NCBI GenBank assembly: GCA_033812595.1 | Contig: JAPXTJ010000051.1 | Span: forward strand, 1-22,072 | DNA: 22,072 nucleotides | From: JADLGF01 sp020849415 | GTDB lineage: Bacteria; Chloroflexota; Chloroflexia; Thermomicrobiales; UBA6265 | Direction: 5' to 3' | In this document: positions 1 through 6,607 of the stretch, piece by piece | Numbering within the stretch: the first letter of the stretch is position 1 | How the letters are laid out: every line of letters starts with the position of its first letter | Made by a program: the position numbers and the translations under genes | Notes under the pieces: model-generated | What the model saw: only the letters and a program-made list of their open reading frames with translations | Database searches by the model: none | What the model was told of the DNA's origin: nothing

Positions 1-49
1 CTACACGAGTGTGCCGTCGTCGGCAGCGTCAGATGTGTATAAGAGACAG
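1..49 (+). other. Illumina Nextera adapter (synthetic sequence at contig end)
   Basis: Bases 17-49 match the 33-nt Nextera Read 1 transposase adapter exactly as I remember it, ending in the 19-bp Tn5 mosaic end AGATGTGTATAAGAGACAG at 31-49. Bases 1-6 (CTACAC) match the end of the P5 oligonucleotide, and the ten bases between (7-16, GAGTGTGCCG) sit where an i5 index belongs. The order P5, index, Read 1 adapter is that of a finished library molecule, so this stretch is untrimmed read sequence and not DNA of the organism. Genomic sequence begins at about base 50. Confidence 0.97.
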
Positions 50-66
50 GACGTGGGCCGGGTAGA

Positions 67-106
67 CCGTCGCCTGCGGGCGACCGGGAGGGCATAAAAC
101 CCTCCC
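67..106. repeat. Double-hairpin palindromic element (REP-like)
   Basis: Two adjacent hairpins are visible: GTCGCC/GGCGAC (69-74 and 79-84) and a perfect 7-bp GGGAGGG/CCCTCCC stem (86-92 and 100-106) with a 7-base A-rich loop. Paired GC stems like this are typical of dispersed REP-like intergenic elements. A second copy is not present in the window, so the repeat status is inference. It lies about 120 bases downstream of the ABC operon's last stop codon and has no T tract on that strand. I see no gene between 50 and 226. Confidence 0.45.
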
Positions 107-226
107 CTACACGGCGTGAGTTGTCGTTCAGGGGTTGGGGCTGGATAGATCAGTAACGGCGACGGGGTCAACCGTTGTTGCTCCTGGCAGCCAGTGGTTG
201 GCACTGTTTGGCACAGACTCGGTTCG

Positions 227-1006
227 TCAGATGTGGGCCCCCCGGAAGCGGCCGAGGAAGGCCTTCAGGCGGTCCGTTGACGGGTTGTCGAAGATTTCCC
301 CTGGACTCCCCTGCTCCACCACCACGCCCTGGTCCATGAACACGACTCGATCCGAGACATCGCGCGCGAACGCCATCTCGTGTGTGACCACGATCATGGT
401 GACGCCGTGCGATTCGGCGAGGTCCTTCATCACGCCCAGCACCTCGCCGACCAACTCCGGATCGAGCGCCGAGGTGACCTCATCGAAGAGCATCACCTTC
501 GGTTCCATCGCCAACGCCCGCGCGATCGCCACCCGCTGCTGCTGACCGCCGGAAAGTTGCGCCGGGTAGGCGTTCGCCTTGTCGCTCAGCCCGACCCGCG
601 CCAGCAGTTCTTGCGCGCGCTGTTCGGCGACGTTCTTGTCGATCTTGCGAATCTTGATCGGCCCGAACGAAACGTTCCGGAGCGCTGTCATATGCGGAAA
701 GAGGTTGAACTGCTGGAACACCATGCCGGTCTCGGCGCGCAGCCGCGCGATCTCCTTCTCCGGCGCGGGCACGAGCTTGCCGTCCCGCTCGCGGTAGCCC
801 ATCAGTTCGCCGTCGATTGAAATCCGGCCAGATTGGTAGTTCTCGAGGAAATTGATGCAGCGCAGCAGCGTGGTTTTACCCGAGCCGCTCGGCCCGATGA
901 TCGTCACCACTTCGCCCTGCCTAACCTGCAGGTTCACCCCTTTGAGCACCTCGAGATCACCGAAGTGCTTCTTCACATCCTGAATGTCGACCATGATCGA
1001 CGTCAT
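227..1006 (-). CDS. Polar amino-acid ABC transporter ATP-binding protein (GlnQ/HisP-like)
   Basis: This is the cytoplasmic ATPase that powers an amino-acid importer. The 259-residue protein has every nucleotide-binding motif in order: Walker A GPSGSGKT (38-45), Q-loop VFQQ (96-99), signature LSGGQ (151-155), Walker B VMLFDE (171-176) and the H-loop histidine (209). Length and the segment before the Q-loop fit the GlnQ/HisP/ArtP group. The residue after the Walker B glutamate is Val where the family usually has Pro (DEPTSALDP), a mild oddity. An AAGGA Shine-Dalgarno lies about 9 bases before this ATG, favouring it over the ATG at codon 5. It is the last gene of a four-gene importer operon, 52 bases after the second permease. 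Substrate (glutamate, glutamine, arginine or another amino acid) cannot be told from sequence alone. Confidence 0.95.
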   Translation of the reverse strand: MTSIMVDIQDVKKHFGDLEVLKGVNLQVRQGEVVTIIGPSGSGKTTLLRCINFLENYQSGRISIDGELMGYRERDGKLVPAPEKEIARLRAETGMVFQQFNLFPHMTALRNVSFGPIKIRKIDKNVAEQRAQELLARVGLSDKANAYPAQLSGGQQQRVAIARALAMEPKVMLFDEVTSALDPELVGEVLGVMKDLAESHGVTMIVVTHEMAFARDVSDRVVFMDQGVVVEQGSPGEIFDNPSTDRLKAFLGRFRGAHI

Positions 1007-1058
1007 TGGCGTCGTTCCTTCGGTTCCGGCCGGGCGGTCACCGGCGTGACTCGGCCGG

Positions 1059-1736
1059 CTAACGAGCGGTTTGGACCGTGAAGCGCCGGCCGAGCCAGGC
1101 GCCCGTTCGGGAAATCGTGAAACAAATGACGAAATAGATCGCGGCGGCCGCGATCGAAAGCGGGATCATCTCGCCGGTGCGCTCGGCGATCTTGCGGGTC
1201 GAAAAAAGCAGATCACTCATGCTCACCAGCGTCACCAGCGAGGTTCCCTTCACAAGTTCGGCGGCGATATTCGTCCAGGGCGGCAGGATCGGCGCCACCG
1301 ACTGCGGCAGCAGGATGTAGCCGAGCCGTTGCCAGAAGGTGAGTCCCAGCGCCCGCGCCGCCTCCGTTTGCCCCTTCGGAATCGAGCCGAGCGCGCCGCG
1401 CACGATCTCCCCGACCTGCGCCGATGCGAAGAGCGTGAAGGCGATCGTAACCGTCTGGAACCGCCCGAAATTCGTGTTGAGTTGCCAATCCCCGACGCCG
1501 ATCTTGAGCGCCGGCAGTCCGTAGAAGATCAGGAAGATCAGCACCAGCAGGGGCAATCCGCGAATCGTATCGACATAGACGCGGAGCAGCACGCGCAGCA
1601 ACCAAGGTCCGTACAGCAGCCCGACCCCGACGAAAAACCCGAACAGGGTCGACAACACGATGATCACGGCGGAGAGTTCGAGCGTTACCCGCAGCCCGTC
1701 CGCCATCAATCTCCAGTTGTCCAGCACAACCTGCAT
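1059..1736 (-). CDS. Polar amino-acid ABC transporter permease (second)
   Basis: One of two inner-membrane subunits forming the import channel. The 225-residue protein is strongly hydrophobic, with an N-terminal segment typical of the His/Glu/Gln/Arg permease family (NWRLMADGLRVTLELS near residue 7). It carries the EAA coupling loop (EAARALGLTFWQRLGYILLP, roughly residues 122-141), which docks onto the ATPase. Length matches the usual 210-240 residues. It starts 33 bases after the first permease stop; the Shine-Dalgarno is weak (GGA about 8 bases upstream), suggesting coupled translation. The two permeases differ from each other, so the channel is probably a heterodimer. Confidence 0.93.
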   Translation of the reverse strand: MQVVLDNWRLMADGLRVTLELSAVIIVLSTLFGFFVGVGLLYGPWLLRVLLRVYVDTIRGLPLLVLIFLIFYGLPALKIGVGDWQLNTNFGRFQTVTIAFTLFASAQVGEIVRGALGSIPKGQTEAARALGLTFWQRLGYILLPQSVAPILPPWTNIAAELVKGTSLVTLVSMSDLLFSTRKIAERTGEMIPLSIAAAAIYFVICFTISRTGAWLGRRFTVQTAR

Positions 1737-1769
1737 GTCAGTGATCCGTACGGCGTCGCGCCGCCGTGG

Positions 1770-2465
1770 CTAGACGCTCCATTTGATGCGCCGTTCGAGA
1801 AACCTGAGAATGAACGCGATCGTGTAACAGGTAAGCAGGTAAAGCAACCCGGCCGTTACCCACGCCTCCACCACCCGGAAGTAATCGGTGCTGATCTTGC
1901 GCGCCGCCCAGGTGAGTTCCGGCACGGCGATCGAAACCGCGATCGACGTGTCCTTGAACAATCCGATGAACGAATTGCTGAGCGATGGCAGCACTGAACG
2001 GAACATGATCGGAGTGGTGACGTACCGCGCCAGCCCGAAGCCGGTCAGGCCGATCGCCTTGCCCGCCTCCAGATACCGCCCCGCTACCGAGAGGATACCG
2101 GCCGAGAAAATTTCGGTCAGGTAGGCGCCGGCGTAGATCGCCAGCGCCACGATGAAGGTGCGTTCACCGTCCGGCAGGATCCGTAACACCCACTCGCGAC
2201 CGTCACTGCCGCGCGGAAAGATCTGGGGCGCTCCGAAATAGAGGAAGAAGACGATCAGAAGCAGCGGAATGTTGCGGATGATCTCGACGTAGGCAGTAAC
2301 CAGCACCTTGATCGGCTTCGGCGAATAGGCACGCACGAACGCCAGTACCAGCCCGATCACGGTGCCAATGGCGAGTCCGAAAAATGCCATCTGCAAGCCG
2401 AGCCAGAGGCCGTCGATAAAGAGATCGCGATTATTGGTGATGTATTCCCAGCGCAGCTCGTAAAT
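1770..2465 (-). CDS. Polar amino-acid ABC transporter permease (first), probable ATT start
   Basis: Membrane subunit of the same importer, with an EAA-type loop (LEAGKAIGLTGFGLARYVTT) in its second half. The first conventional start is a TTG at 2394-2396, which would give 208 residues and cut off the usual family N-terminus. Reading upstream without a stop adds 23 codons (YELRWEYITNNRDLFIDGLW...) that resemble the family's amphipathic N-terminal segment. No ATG, GTG or TTG occurs there. An ATT codon at 2463-2465 is preceded by GGAG with an ideal 8-base gap, so I place the start there (231 residues). A CTG nine bases downstream is the other option. ATT starts are rare but known (infC). The gene follows the binding-protein gene after a hairpin-bearing gap of about 126 bases. 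Confidence 0.85.
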   Translation of the reverse strand: MYELRWEYITNNRDLFIDGLWLGLQMAFFGLAIGTVIGLVLAFVRAYSPKPIKVLVTAYVEIIRNIPLLLIVFFLYFGAPQIFPRGSDGREWVLRILPDGERTFIVALAIYAGAYLTEIFSAGILSVAGRYLEAGKAIGLTGFGLARYVTTPIMFRSVLPSLSNSFIGLFKDTSIAVSIAVPELTWAARKISTDYFRVVEAWVTAGLLYLLTCYTIAFILRFLERRIKWSV

Positions 2466-2553
2466 GGCGGGTTCTCCGTGACGGGAAATCGTTCAGCCGG
2501 TTCGCGTCGGCATCCGAAGCGAAGCTCGGAAACCGGCCGAACCGGGGCGACCA

Positions 2554-2583
2554 GCCGGCGCTCCACGACTGTGGAACGCCGGC
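2554..2583 (-). promoter_or_regulatory. Intercistronic hairpin between binding-protein and permease genes
   Basis: A 13-bp stem (2554-2566 with 2571-2583; one U-G pair in the minus-strand RNA) closes a 4-base loop and begins 8 bases after the binding-protein stop codon. No T tract follows, so it is unlikely to be a strong terminator. Hairpins in this place, as in malE-malF, usually protect the upstream message and partly reduce transcription into the permease genes, giving more binding protein than membrane components. That role is inference from position and structure. Confidence 0.7.
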
Positions 2584-2591
2584 ATCGCGAT

Positions 2592-3506
2592 CTAGCGCAT
2601 TTCGCCCGGGAAGCCGGTGGCCGGCTTCGGCACTTCCGACGAGAAGAAGGTCTGGTACGCCTGCGCGTAGAGCGGGAAGTCGAGCCCGAGCATCGCCTCA
2701 CGCAACACGACGTTGACGAAGTTCAGCCACTCCTGCTCGCCCTTCTTGACCGAAGCGGCGTAGCTCTGGGCGTCCCAACCCTCCTGGAGCACCTTGTAGC
2801 GATCCGGGTTCTGGGCCACCAGCCAGGCGCCAGTCGAGAGATCGATGCCGGTGGCATCGGCGCGCCCCGAATCGAGCGCCTCGACCGACGAGGCGACCGA
2901 ATCGTATTGCTCGACGTTGGCATCGGCGACGCCGCGGTGAATCATGTCCTCGGCGGTCACGTTCGCCAGGATGGCGATCGTAAGGCCCTGGCCCTGCATG
3001 TCGGCCAGCGATGTGAACTCGGAATCAGCCGGCAGCAGCAGGGTCACGCCTTCACGGTAATACGGCAGCGTGAAATCGACCTGCAGCGCGCGCGCCGCCG
3101 TGACCGTCATGAACTGGAAGTTGATGTCCACCTTGTCGGCCAGCAGGTCCGGGATGCGCGCGTCCGATTCGTGCACGACGAATTCGATGTGATTGAGCGA
3201 TTCGCCGGCCTGGATCTGCTCGTGATTGAGGCCGAAGAGTCCGCCGGCCAGAATCTTGGCCATTTCGATATCGAAACCGATCAGCTGGCCCGATTCATCT
3301 TCGAAGTGCCACGGCGGGTTGGTGCTGCCGGTGCCGACGAGCACCTTGCCACGATCGAGGATCTGCGAAATCCGGCCGCCTTCCTGCTGCGCCGCGGCGC
3401 GGTTCAGGTGCAGCGATGAGGCGGCGACCGCCGCGCCGGTGATCGCAGCTCCACCACGTAGCAGGCTCCGGCGGTTGTGGCCCGAACGCTCTTCCGTTTG
3501 AGACAT
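2592..3506 (-). CDS. Amino-acid ABC transporter solute-binding protein, Tat-type leader
   Basis: Extracytoplasmic receptor (SBP_bac_3 family) that captures the amino acid and delivers it to the permeases. The 304-residue product begins with a twin-arginine-type leader: NRRSLLRGG at 11-19, a hydrophobic stretch, then a likely cut near the AAAQ at 37-40. The mature part starts with the family's typical first strand (GTGSTNPPWHFEDESGQLIG) and FDIEMAKILA. The start was set at the ATG with AGGAG 9 bases upstream; an in-frame ATG 17 codons earlier has no such site and would put charged residues before the leader. It is the first gene of the operon, led by a near-consensus promoter. A Tat leader on such a protein implies folding before export or lineage habit. 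Confidence 0.94.
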   Translation of the reverse strand: MSQTEERSGHNRRSLLRGGAAITGAAVAASSLHLNRAAAQQEGGRISQILDRGKVLVGTGSTNPPWHFEDESGQLIGFDIEMAKILAGGLFGLNHEQIQAGESLNHIEFVVHESDARIPDLLADKVDINFQFMTVTAARALQVDFTLPYYREGVTLLLPADSEFTSLADMQGQGLTIAILANVTAEDMIHRGVADANVEQYDSVASSVEALDSGRADATGIDLSTGAWLVAQNPDRYKVLQEGWDAQSYAASVKKGEQEWLNFVNVVLREAMLGLDFPLYAQAYQTFFSSEVPKPATGFPGEMR

Positions 3507-3593
3507 GAGACGTCGCTCCTTTCCGCGTTCCTCCCGGCGCCATTCGCGTGAACGCACGCGCAGACGCGCCGGGGATCAGGGCGTATTCGGGCG

Positions 3594-3623
3594 ATCATAT
3601 GACCGCGCGCTGAACGGTGTCAA
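3594..3623 (-). promoter_or_regulatory. Sigma70-type promoter of the amino-acid ABC operon
   Basis: On the minus strand a perfect -35 box TTGACA (3618-3623) is followed after 18 bases by a -10 box TATGAT (3594-3599, 5 of 6 consensus). Transcription would start near 3587, leaving about an 80-base leader before the binding-protein ATG. No operator-like inverted repeat is evident next to it. Confidence 0.8.
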
Positions 3624-3670
3624 CGGGGGTGGAACGGTAGCTGACCGCGTGATTTATCGCGGGATTTCGA

Positions 3671-4321
3671 TCAGTCGGCGACGACGCAATCGGTGTTCGT
3701 CTCGTGCCAGCCGGCACTGATCTGATAGTCGACGTTCTTCACGTCGAGTACCATTTCCTCGACATCGACGTAGTGATCGGGGCCGAGCTTGAGCGCCCGC
3801 GGCTCGACGCCGTACGAGCGAAACCCGGTGCTGGCGTAGAGATTGCGCGCGGCCAGGCTGTCGCGGCTGACGCTGAGGTGAACGAGTTCGATCTCGTGAT
3901 CCTGGCGGCAGCGGTCGATCGCGGCGTCGAGCAGCATCCGGCCCGCGCCCAGGCCGCGGAAGTCTTCCTGAGTGTACATGATCCAGATCGTCGCCTTGTG
4001 GCGCTGCTTCTGCCGGGGCCAGCGTTTCACCCCGACTGCCCCAACCAGCCATCCCTGGCGGTAAGCGCCGAGGATGAAATTACCATTGTGAATCCAGTCG
4101 TCGCGGAACCGCGCGGCGATCGAGCGACCGTCCGCGTCGCGTTCCTCTTCATAGGTGGGAACGAAGGATTCCGGGTGGAGCCGGAGCGCTTCAAGACGCA
4201 GCGCGCGAAACGCCGGTGTGTCGGACGTCGTCAGCGCCCGGACTTCGATTGCGGCCGGATCGATCCACGGCGCCGGTGCTATCGCCGGCAAATCGTCGTA
4301 GATGATGCGTTCGCTGACCAC
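3671..4321 (-). CDS. GNAT-family N-acetyltransferase
   Basis: Acetyl-CoA-dependent N-acetyltransferase of unknown substrate. The domain begins at about residue 25 (IEVRALTTSDTPAFRALRLEAL), and the acetyl-CoA pyrophosphate-binding motif appears as FRGLGAGRMLLDAAID, followed by VSRDSLAARNLYASTGF, typical of GNAT motifs A and B. The start is set at GTG 4319-4321, which has a purine-rich GGAAGG site about 10 bases upstream. An in-frame ATG at 4397-4399 would add 26 residues but has no Shine-Dalgarno and lies upstream of the predicted transcription start. The C-terminus (after VDVEEMVLDV) carries a short extra tail. It is monocistronic with its own promoter and ends 164 bases before the ABC operon start. 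Substrate could be a small amine, an antibiotic or a protein N-terminus. Confidence 0.88.
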   Translation of the reverse strand: MVSERIIYDDLPAIAPAPWIDPAAIEVRALTTSDTPAFRALRLEALRLHPESFVPTYEEERDADGRSIAARFRDDWIHNGNFILGAYRQGWLVGAVGVKRWPRQKQRHKATIWIMYTQEDFRGLGAGRMLLDAAIDRCRQDHEIELVHLSVSRDSLAARNLYASTGFRSYGVEPRALKLGPDHYVDVEEMVLDVKNVDYQISAGWHETNTDCVVAD

Positions 4322-4384
4322 GTGTCCCCCGCCTTCCAGCCCGTCCGGCGCCGCGTCACCGCGGATCGATCTGTGTACGGCCAC

Positions 4385-4413
4385 ATTGTACGAACGCATC
4401 GAAATCTGCGCAA
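4385..4413 (-). promoter_or_regulatory. Promoter of the GNAT gene
   Basis: Minus strand: -35 TTGCGC (4408-4413), a 17-base spacer, and -10 TACAAT (4385-4390, 5 of 6). The predicted transcription start near 4378 gives a leader of about 57 bases to the GTG at 4321, which supports that start codon. The -35 box matches only in TTG. Confidence 0.6.
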
Positions 4414-4680
4414 CGCCTTATTGGATATGTGCCAATCGGTCACATGCGCAAAACATCGTTGGGTTTCGGCCTGTTGGCCTTGGAAAGGTCAGTTGGCCGT
4501 CACCCGGGCGCTCGCCCTGATTTGAAGGTACGGGAGTGTCACCTGAAGAGACGTACATGAACGCTGTGAATTGGCTGGGAGCGCCCGTGGGCGCGGCACG
4601 ATCACGTGGCCGCGTGCGGACAACACGCACGGGTGGCTCGCCTTCGACGGGCATTGATTCAGTTGCGGGAGGAAACCGGC
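4414..4680. other. Non-coding gap with no recognised feature
   Basis: This stretch between the GNAT promoter and the end of the GAP-family gene contains no convincing gene, RNA or long hairpin. The plus strand has a short open frame beginning at ATG 4557 but no homology I recognise; another frame reads a fragment resembling part of a Nudix box near 4640-4675, judged accidental. No good terminator for the membrane protein gene is visible at its 3' end beyond a 5-bp GGCCT/AGGCC stem at the stop codon. Confidence 0.5.
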
Positions 4681-5358
4681 CTAGCTACCCAGGCCGGAGA
4701 TGCCGTCGCCGAGGATCTTGGCGCCGAGAATCACGAAGACGACGGCCATGATGACCGCGTTGTTCGCCAGCATGAAGCCGCGAATACCATCGAGGAAAGC
4801 CGTGGCGCGCTCACCGCCGAATTGCTTGGCCAGTACCGCGCCCACCACCGAGCACGATCCGATCAGTACAAAGGCGCCGATCGCCAGCACGAGCGTAGCG
4901 CCGTGCGCGCCGGTCTCGATGATCGATGTCACGCTCGCGGCGGCAAGCACCACGGACTTCGGATTGGCGCCGGCCAGGAGCAACCCGAGTCCGAAGGAGC
5001 GCGGTCCCGACGCGTCGTTCAGGGACGCCATCCAACCGGGCGTTTTGGGGGCCGCATCGGAGCGTAATCCTCCGATCCCCTTCCTGAAACCAAGCACGAT
5101 CAGCGCGCCGCCGGCCGCGATCCGGAGGAGATCGACCACGGTGGCCGTGTTGCTTTCGCTGTCGTCCGCTCCGCCGAACAGGAGCAGCGTGATCCCCGCC
5201 ACGATGGCCAGGCCGGCCGTCCAACCAATTGCGAAGAGCGGGCCATTGCGCGGGCCGTTGCGACTGGAGAGGATGAGCACGACGCCGATGATCGGAAACG
5301 GACTGAGCGCTACCGCCAGCGCGGCAGGAAGCATGGAACCAATCGCTTCACCCAACAT
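4681..5358 (-). CDS. GAP/SfLAP-like six-helix membrane protein (LysE-superfamily-like)
   Basis: A 225-residue integral membrane protein with about six hydrophobic segments. The N-terminus (LPAALAVALSPFPIIGVVLILSS) and the layout of two helical triplets around a soluble linker (about residues 95-120) resemble the GAP / Sap sulfolipid-1-addressing family, itself similar to LysE-type exporters. The second half holds LLLAGANPKSVVLAAAS, where the NPK motif is shared by LysE-like proteins. A GGGAG site sits 9 bases before the ATG, and a possible -10 box TATCAT lies at 5411-5416 without a clear -35. It appears to be a single-gene unit. The family is thought to move lipids or small molecules; the substrate here is unknown. 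A general small-metabolite exporter is the main alternative. Confidence 0.7.
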   Translation of the reverse strand: MLGEAIGSMLPAALAVALSPFPIIGVVLILSSRNGPRNGPLFAIGWTAGLAIVAGITLLLFGGADDSESNTATVVDLLRIAAGGALIVLGFRKGIGGLRSDAAPKTPGWMASLNDASGPRSFGLGLLLAGANPKSVVLAAASVTSIIETGAHGATLVLAIGAFVLIGSCSVVGAVLAKQFGGERATAFLDGIRGFMLANNAVIMAVVFVILGAKILGDGISGLGS

Positions 5359-5478
5359 CGCGGGTTACTCCCAGGATCACTGACGCGGCGAACTCCGGCG
5401 AATCTGATGAATGATAGACGAAGATCGTCGCCGCGACGGGGTGTCCAGCCCGGGGAATCTGACTGCTGGGGGAACAGA

Positions 5479-5504
5479 AAACGCCCGGAGAAATCCGGGC
5501 GTTT
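5479..5504 (-). terminator. Rho-independent terminator of tRNA-Glu
   Basis: On the minus strand, 8 bases past the tRNA 3' end, an 11-bp perfect stem (5479-5489 with 5494-5504) with a TTTC loop ends in a short T run and CTG. Stem strength plus terminal Ts fit intrinsic termination of the tRNA transcript. Confidence 0.85.
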
Positions 5505-5511
5505 ACCTGGT

Positions 5512-5588
5512 TGGTAGAGCATAGGGGATTCGAACCCCTGATCTCCTCCTTGAGAGGGAGGTGTCCTGGGCCGCTAGACGAATGCTCC
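5512..5588 (-). tRNA. tRNA-Glu (anticodon CTC)
   Basis: The minus strand from 5588 to 5512 folds as a full tRNA with encoded CCA (5512-5514) and discriminator A (5515). The anticodon arm is CCTCC-CTCTCAA-GGAGG, giving anticodon CTC, which reads the glutamate codon GAG. The D-arm sequence CGTCTAGCGGCCCAGGACACC and the T arm CAGGGGTTCGAATCCCCT are very close to other bacterial tRNA-Glu genes. The acceptor stem is GGAGCAT/ATGCTCT, with an unusual G-U first pair where most tRNA-Glu have G-C. It has its own promoter and terminator, so it is transcribed alone. Confidence 0.96.
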
Positions 5589-5613
5589 AGGCGCGCGTTC
5601 GAGCGCGCAAGCT

Positions 5614-5643
5614 AGGATAGTCGAGAATGGACAGGGGTGTCAA
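5614..5643 (-). promoter_or_regulatory. Promoter of tRNA-Glu
   Basis: Minus strand: -35 TTGACA (5638-5643), 18-base spacer, -10 TATCCT (5614-5619, 4 of 6). The predicted start near 5607 is about 19 bases upstream of the mature tRNA 5' end, fitting a short RNase P-removed leader. The architecture matches the ABC operon promoter (same -35 and same spacing). Confidence 0.75.
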
Positions 5644-5695
5644 TCGTTTTTTGGCCCGGCGAATGGTCGATCGGGCTGAATCGGAGAGTCGTTCG

Positions 5696-6535
5696 ATGAC
5701 GTCGATGCAGGATCGTTTGATCATTTCGGCCGCCTTGACCGGCTCCACGCCGACCACCGCGCAAAACCCGAATCTGCCGGTCACCGAGGAGGCGATTGCC
5801 GAGGCCGCCCTCGCCTGCTGGAACGCCGGCGCCGCCATCGTGCACCTCCACGTGCGCGATGAGCAGGAGCGGATGGTCTGCGATCCGGTTCGGTTCGCCC
5901 GGGTCAAGACGTTGATCGAGGCGGCCGGCTCGGACGTGATCATCAATCTCAGCACGAGCGGCGGACCGGGCAACCCGGACGACGCGCACCGCCTCGGTCC
6001 CCTGGCACTCAAGCCGGAAATTGCCTCGTTCGATTGCGGATCGCTCAACTTCGGCCGCAAGGTCTTCGTGAACTCGCCCGATTTTCTCGACCTGCTGGCG
6101 GCCGGGATGATCGAGCACGATGTGCTCCCCGAGATCGAATGCTTCGAGGCGGGGCACATCACCACAGCGTTGCAGCTGATTGCCGAAGGGAAGTTGCGAA
6201 CTCCGCACTGGTTTCAGATGGTCCTCGGAGTGCGCGGCGGCGCGCCGGGAACGGCGAAGCAACTCATGCACATGGTGGAGATGCTGCCGGCGGGGGCGAT
6301 CTGGTCGTGCTGCGGCATCGGCCGGGCGCAACTACCACTGAACCTGATCGCGATGGCGATGGGCGGCCACGTGCGCACCGGCCTCGAGGACAACATCTAC
6401 TACCACAAGGGGCAATTGGCCGAGAGCAACGCCCAACTCGTCAAACGCGTCGTCCGCCTTGCCGGTGAGGTTGGCAGGCCGGTGGCATCGCCCACGGAAG
6501 CGCGCGAAATCCTCGGATTGACGCCTCGCTCGTAG
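5696..6535 (+). CDS. Beta-keto acid cleavage enzyme (BKACE, DUF849 family)
   Basis: BKACE enzymes are zinc-dependent and condense a beta-keto acid with acetyl-CoA, giving acetoacetate and a CoA ester; the founding member is Kce of lysine fermentation. The 279-residue protein shows the family pattern: IISAALTGSTPT near the N-terminus, the zinc-binding pair HLH (His50 and His52 in IVHLHVRD), INLSTSGG, and the C-terminal block GLEDNIYYHKGQLAESNAQL. The ATG at 5696 has GGAGAG 7 bases upstream and a conserved N-terminus follows; an upstream in-frame ATG would start inside the tRNA promoter. Neighbours are a tRNA gene and VOC proteins, with no CoA-transferase or beta-keto acid pathway gene, so the substrate cannot be inferred. 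Confidence 0.92.
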   Translation: MTSMQDRLIISAALTGSTPTTAQNPNLPVTEEAIAEAALACWNAGAAIVHLHVRDEQERMVCDPVRFARVKTLIEAAGSDVIINLSTSGGPGNPDDAHRLGPLALKPEIASFDCGSLNFGRKVFVNSPDFLDLLAAGMIEHDVLPEIECFEAGHITTALQLIAEGKLRTPHWFQMVLGVRGGAPGTAKQLMHMVEMLPAGAIWSCCGIGRAQLPLNLIAMAMGGHVRTGLEDNIYYHKGQLAESNAQLVKRVVRLAGEVGRPVASPTEAREILGLTPRS

Positions 6536-6550
6536 GCCGCCGCACGCAAC

Positions 6551-6584
6551 GAGGAGCGGCCACCCGTTGCGGTGGCCGCTCCTC
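6551..6584. terminator. Long hairpin between convergent genes (likely bidirectional terminator)
   Basis: A perfect 14-bp inverted repeat (6551-6564 with 6571-6584, loop CGTTGC) lies between the BKACE stop codon and the stop codon of the convergent VOC gene. There is no T tract on either strand. Its position makes a shared terminator or 3'-end barrier likely, possibly helped by Rho. Confidence 0.7.
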
Positions 6585-6607
6585 GCTGTGCCTGATGACT
6601 CGATCGG

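Noticed and set aside
1..204. Minus-strand open frame ending in a LLYTSDAADD-type peptide
   Set aside because: Its C-terminal part is a translation of the Nextera adapter, and the rest has no recognisable similarity.
4606..4680. Plus-strand fragment ALIQLREETGL resembling a Nudix box
   Set aside because: The RE pair of the box is replaced by IQ, the upstream Gly and Glu positions are absent, and the frame runs on as the antisense of the membrane protein gene. Likely coincidence.
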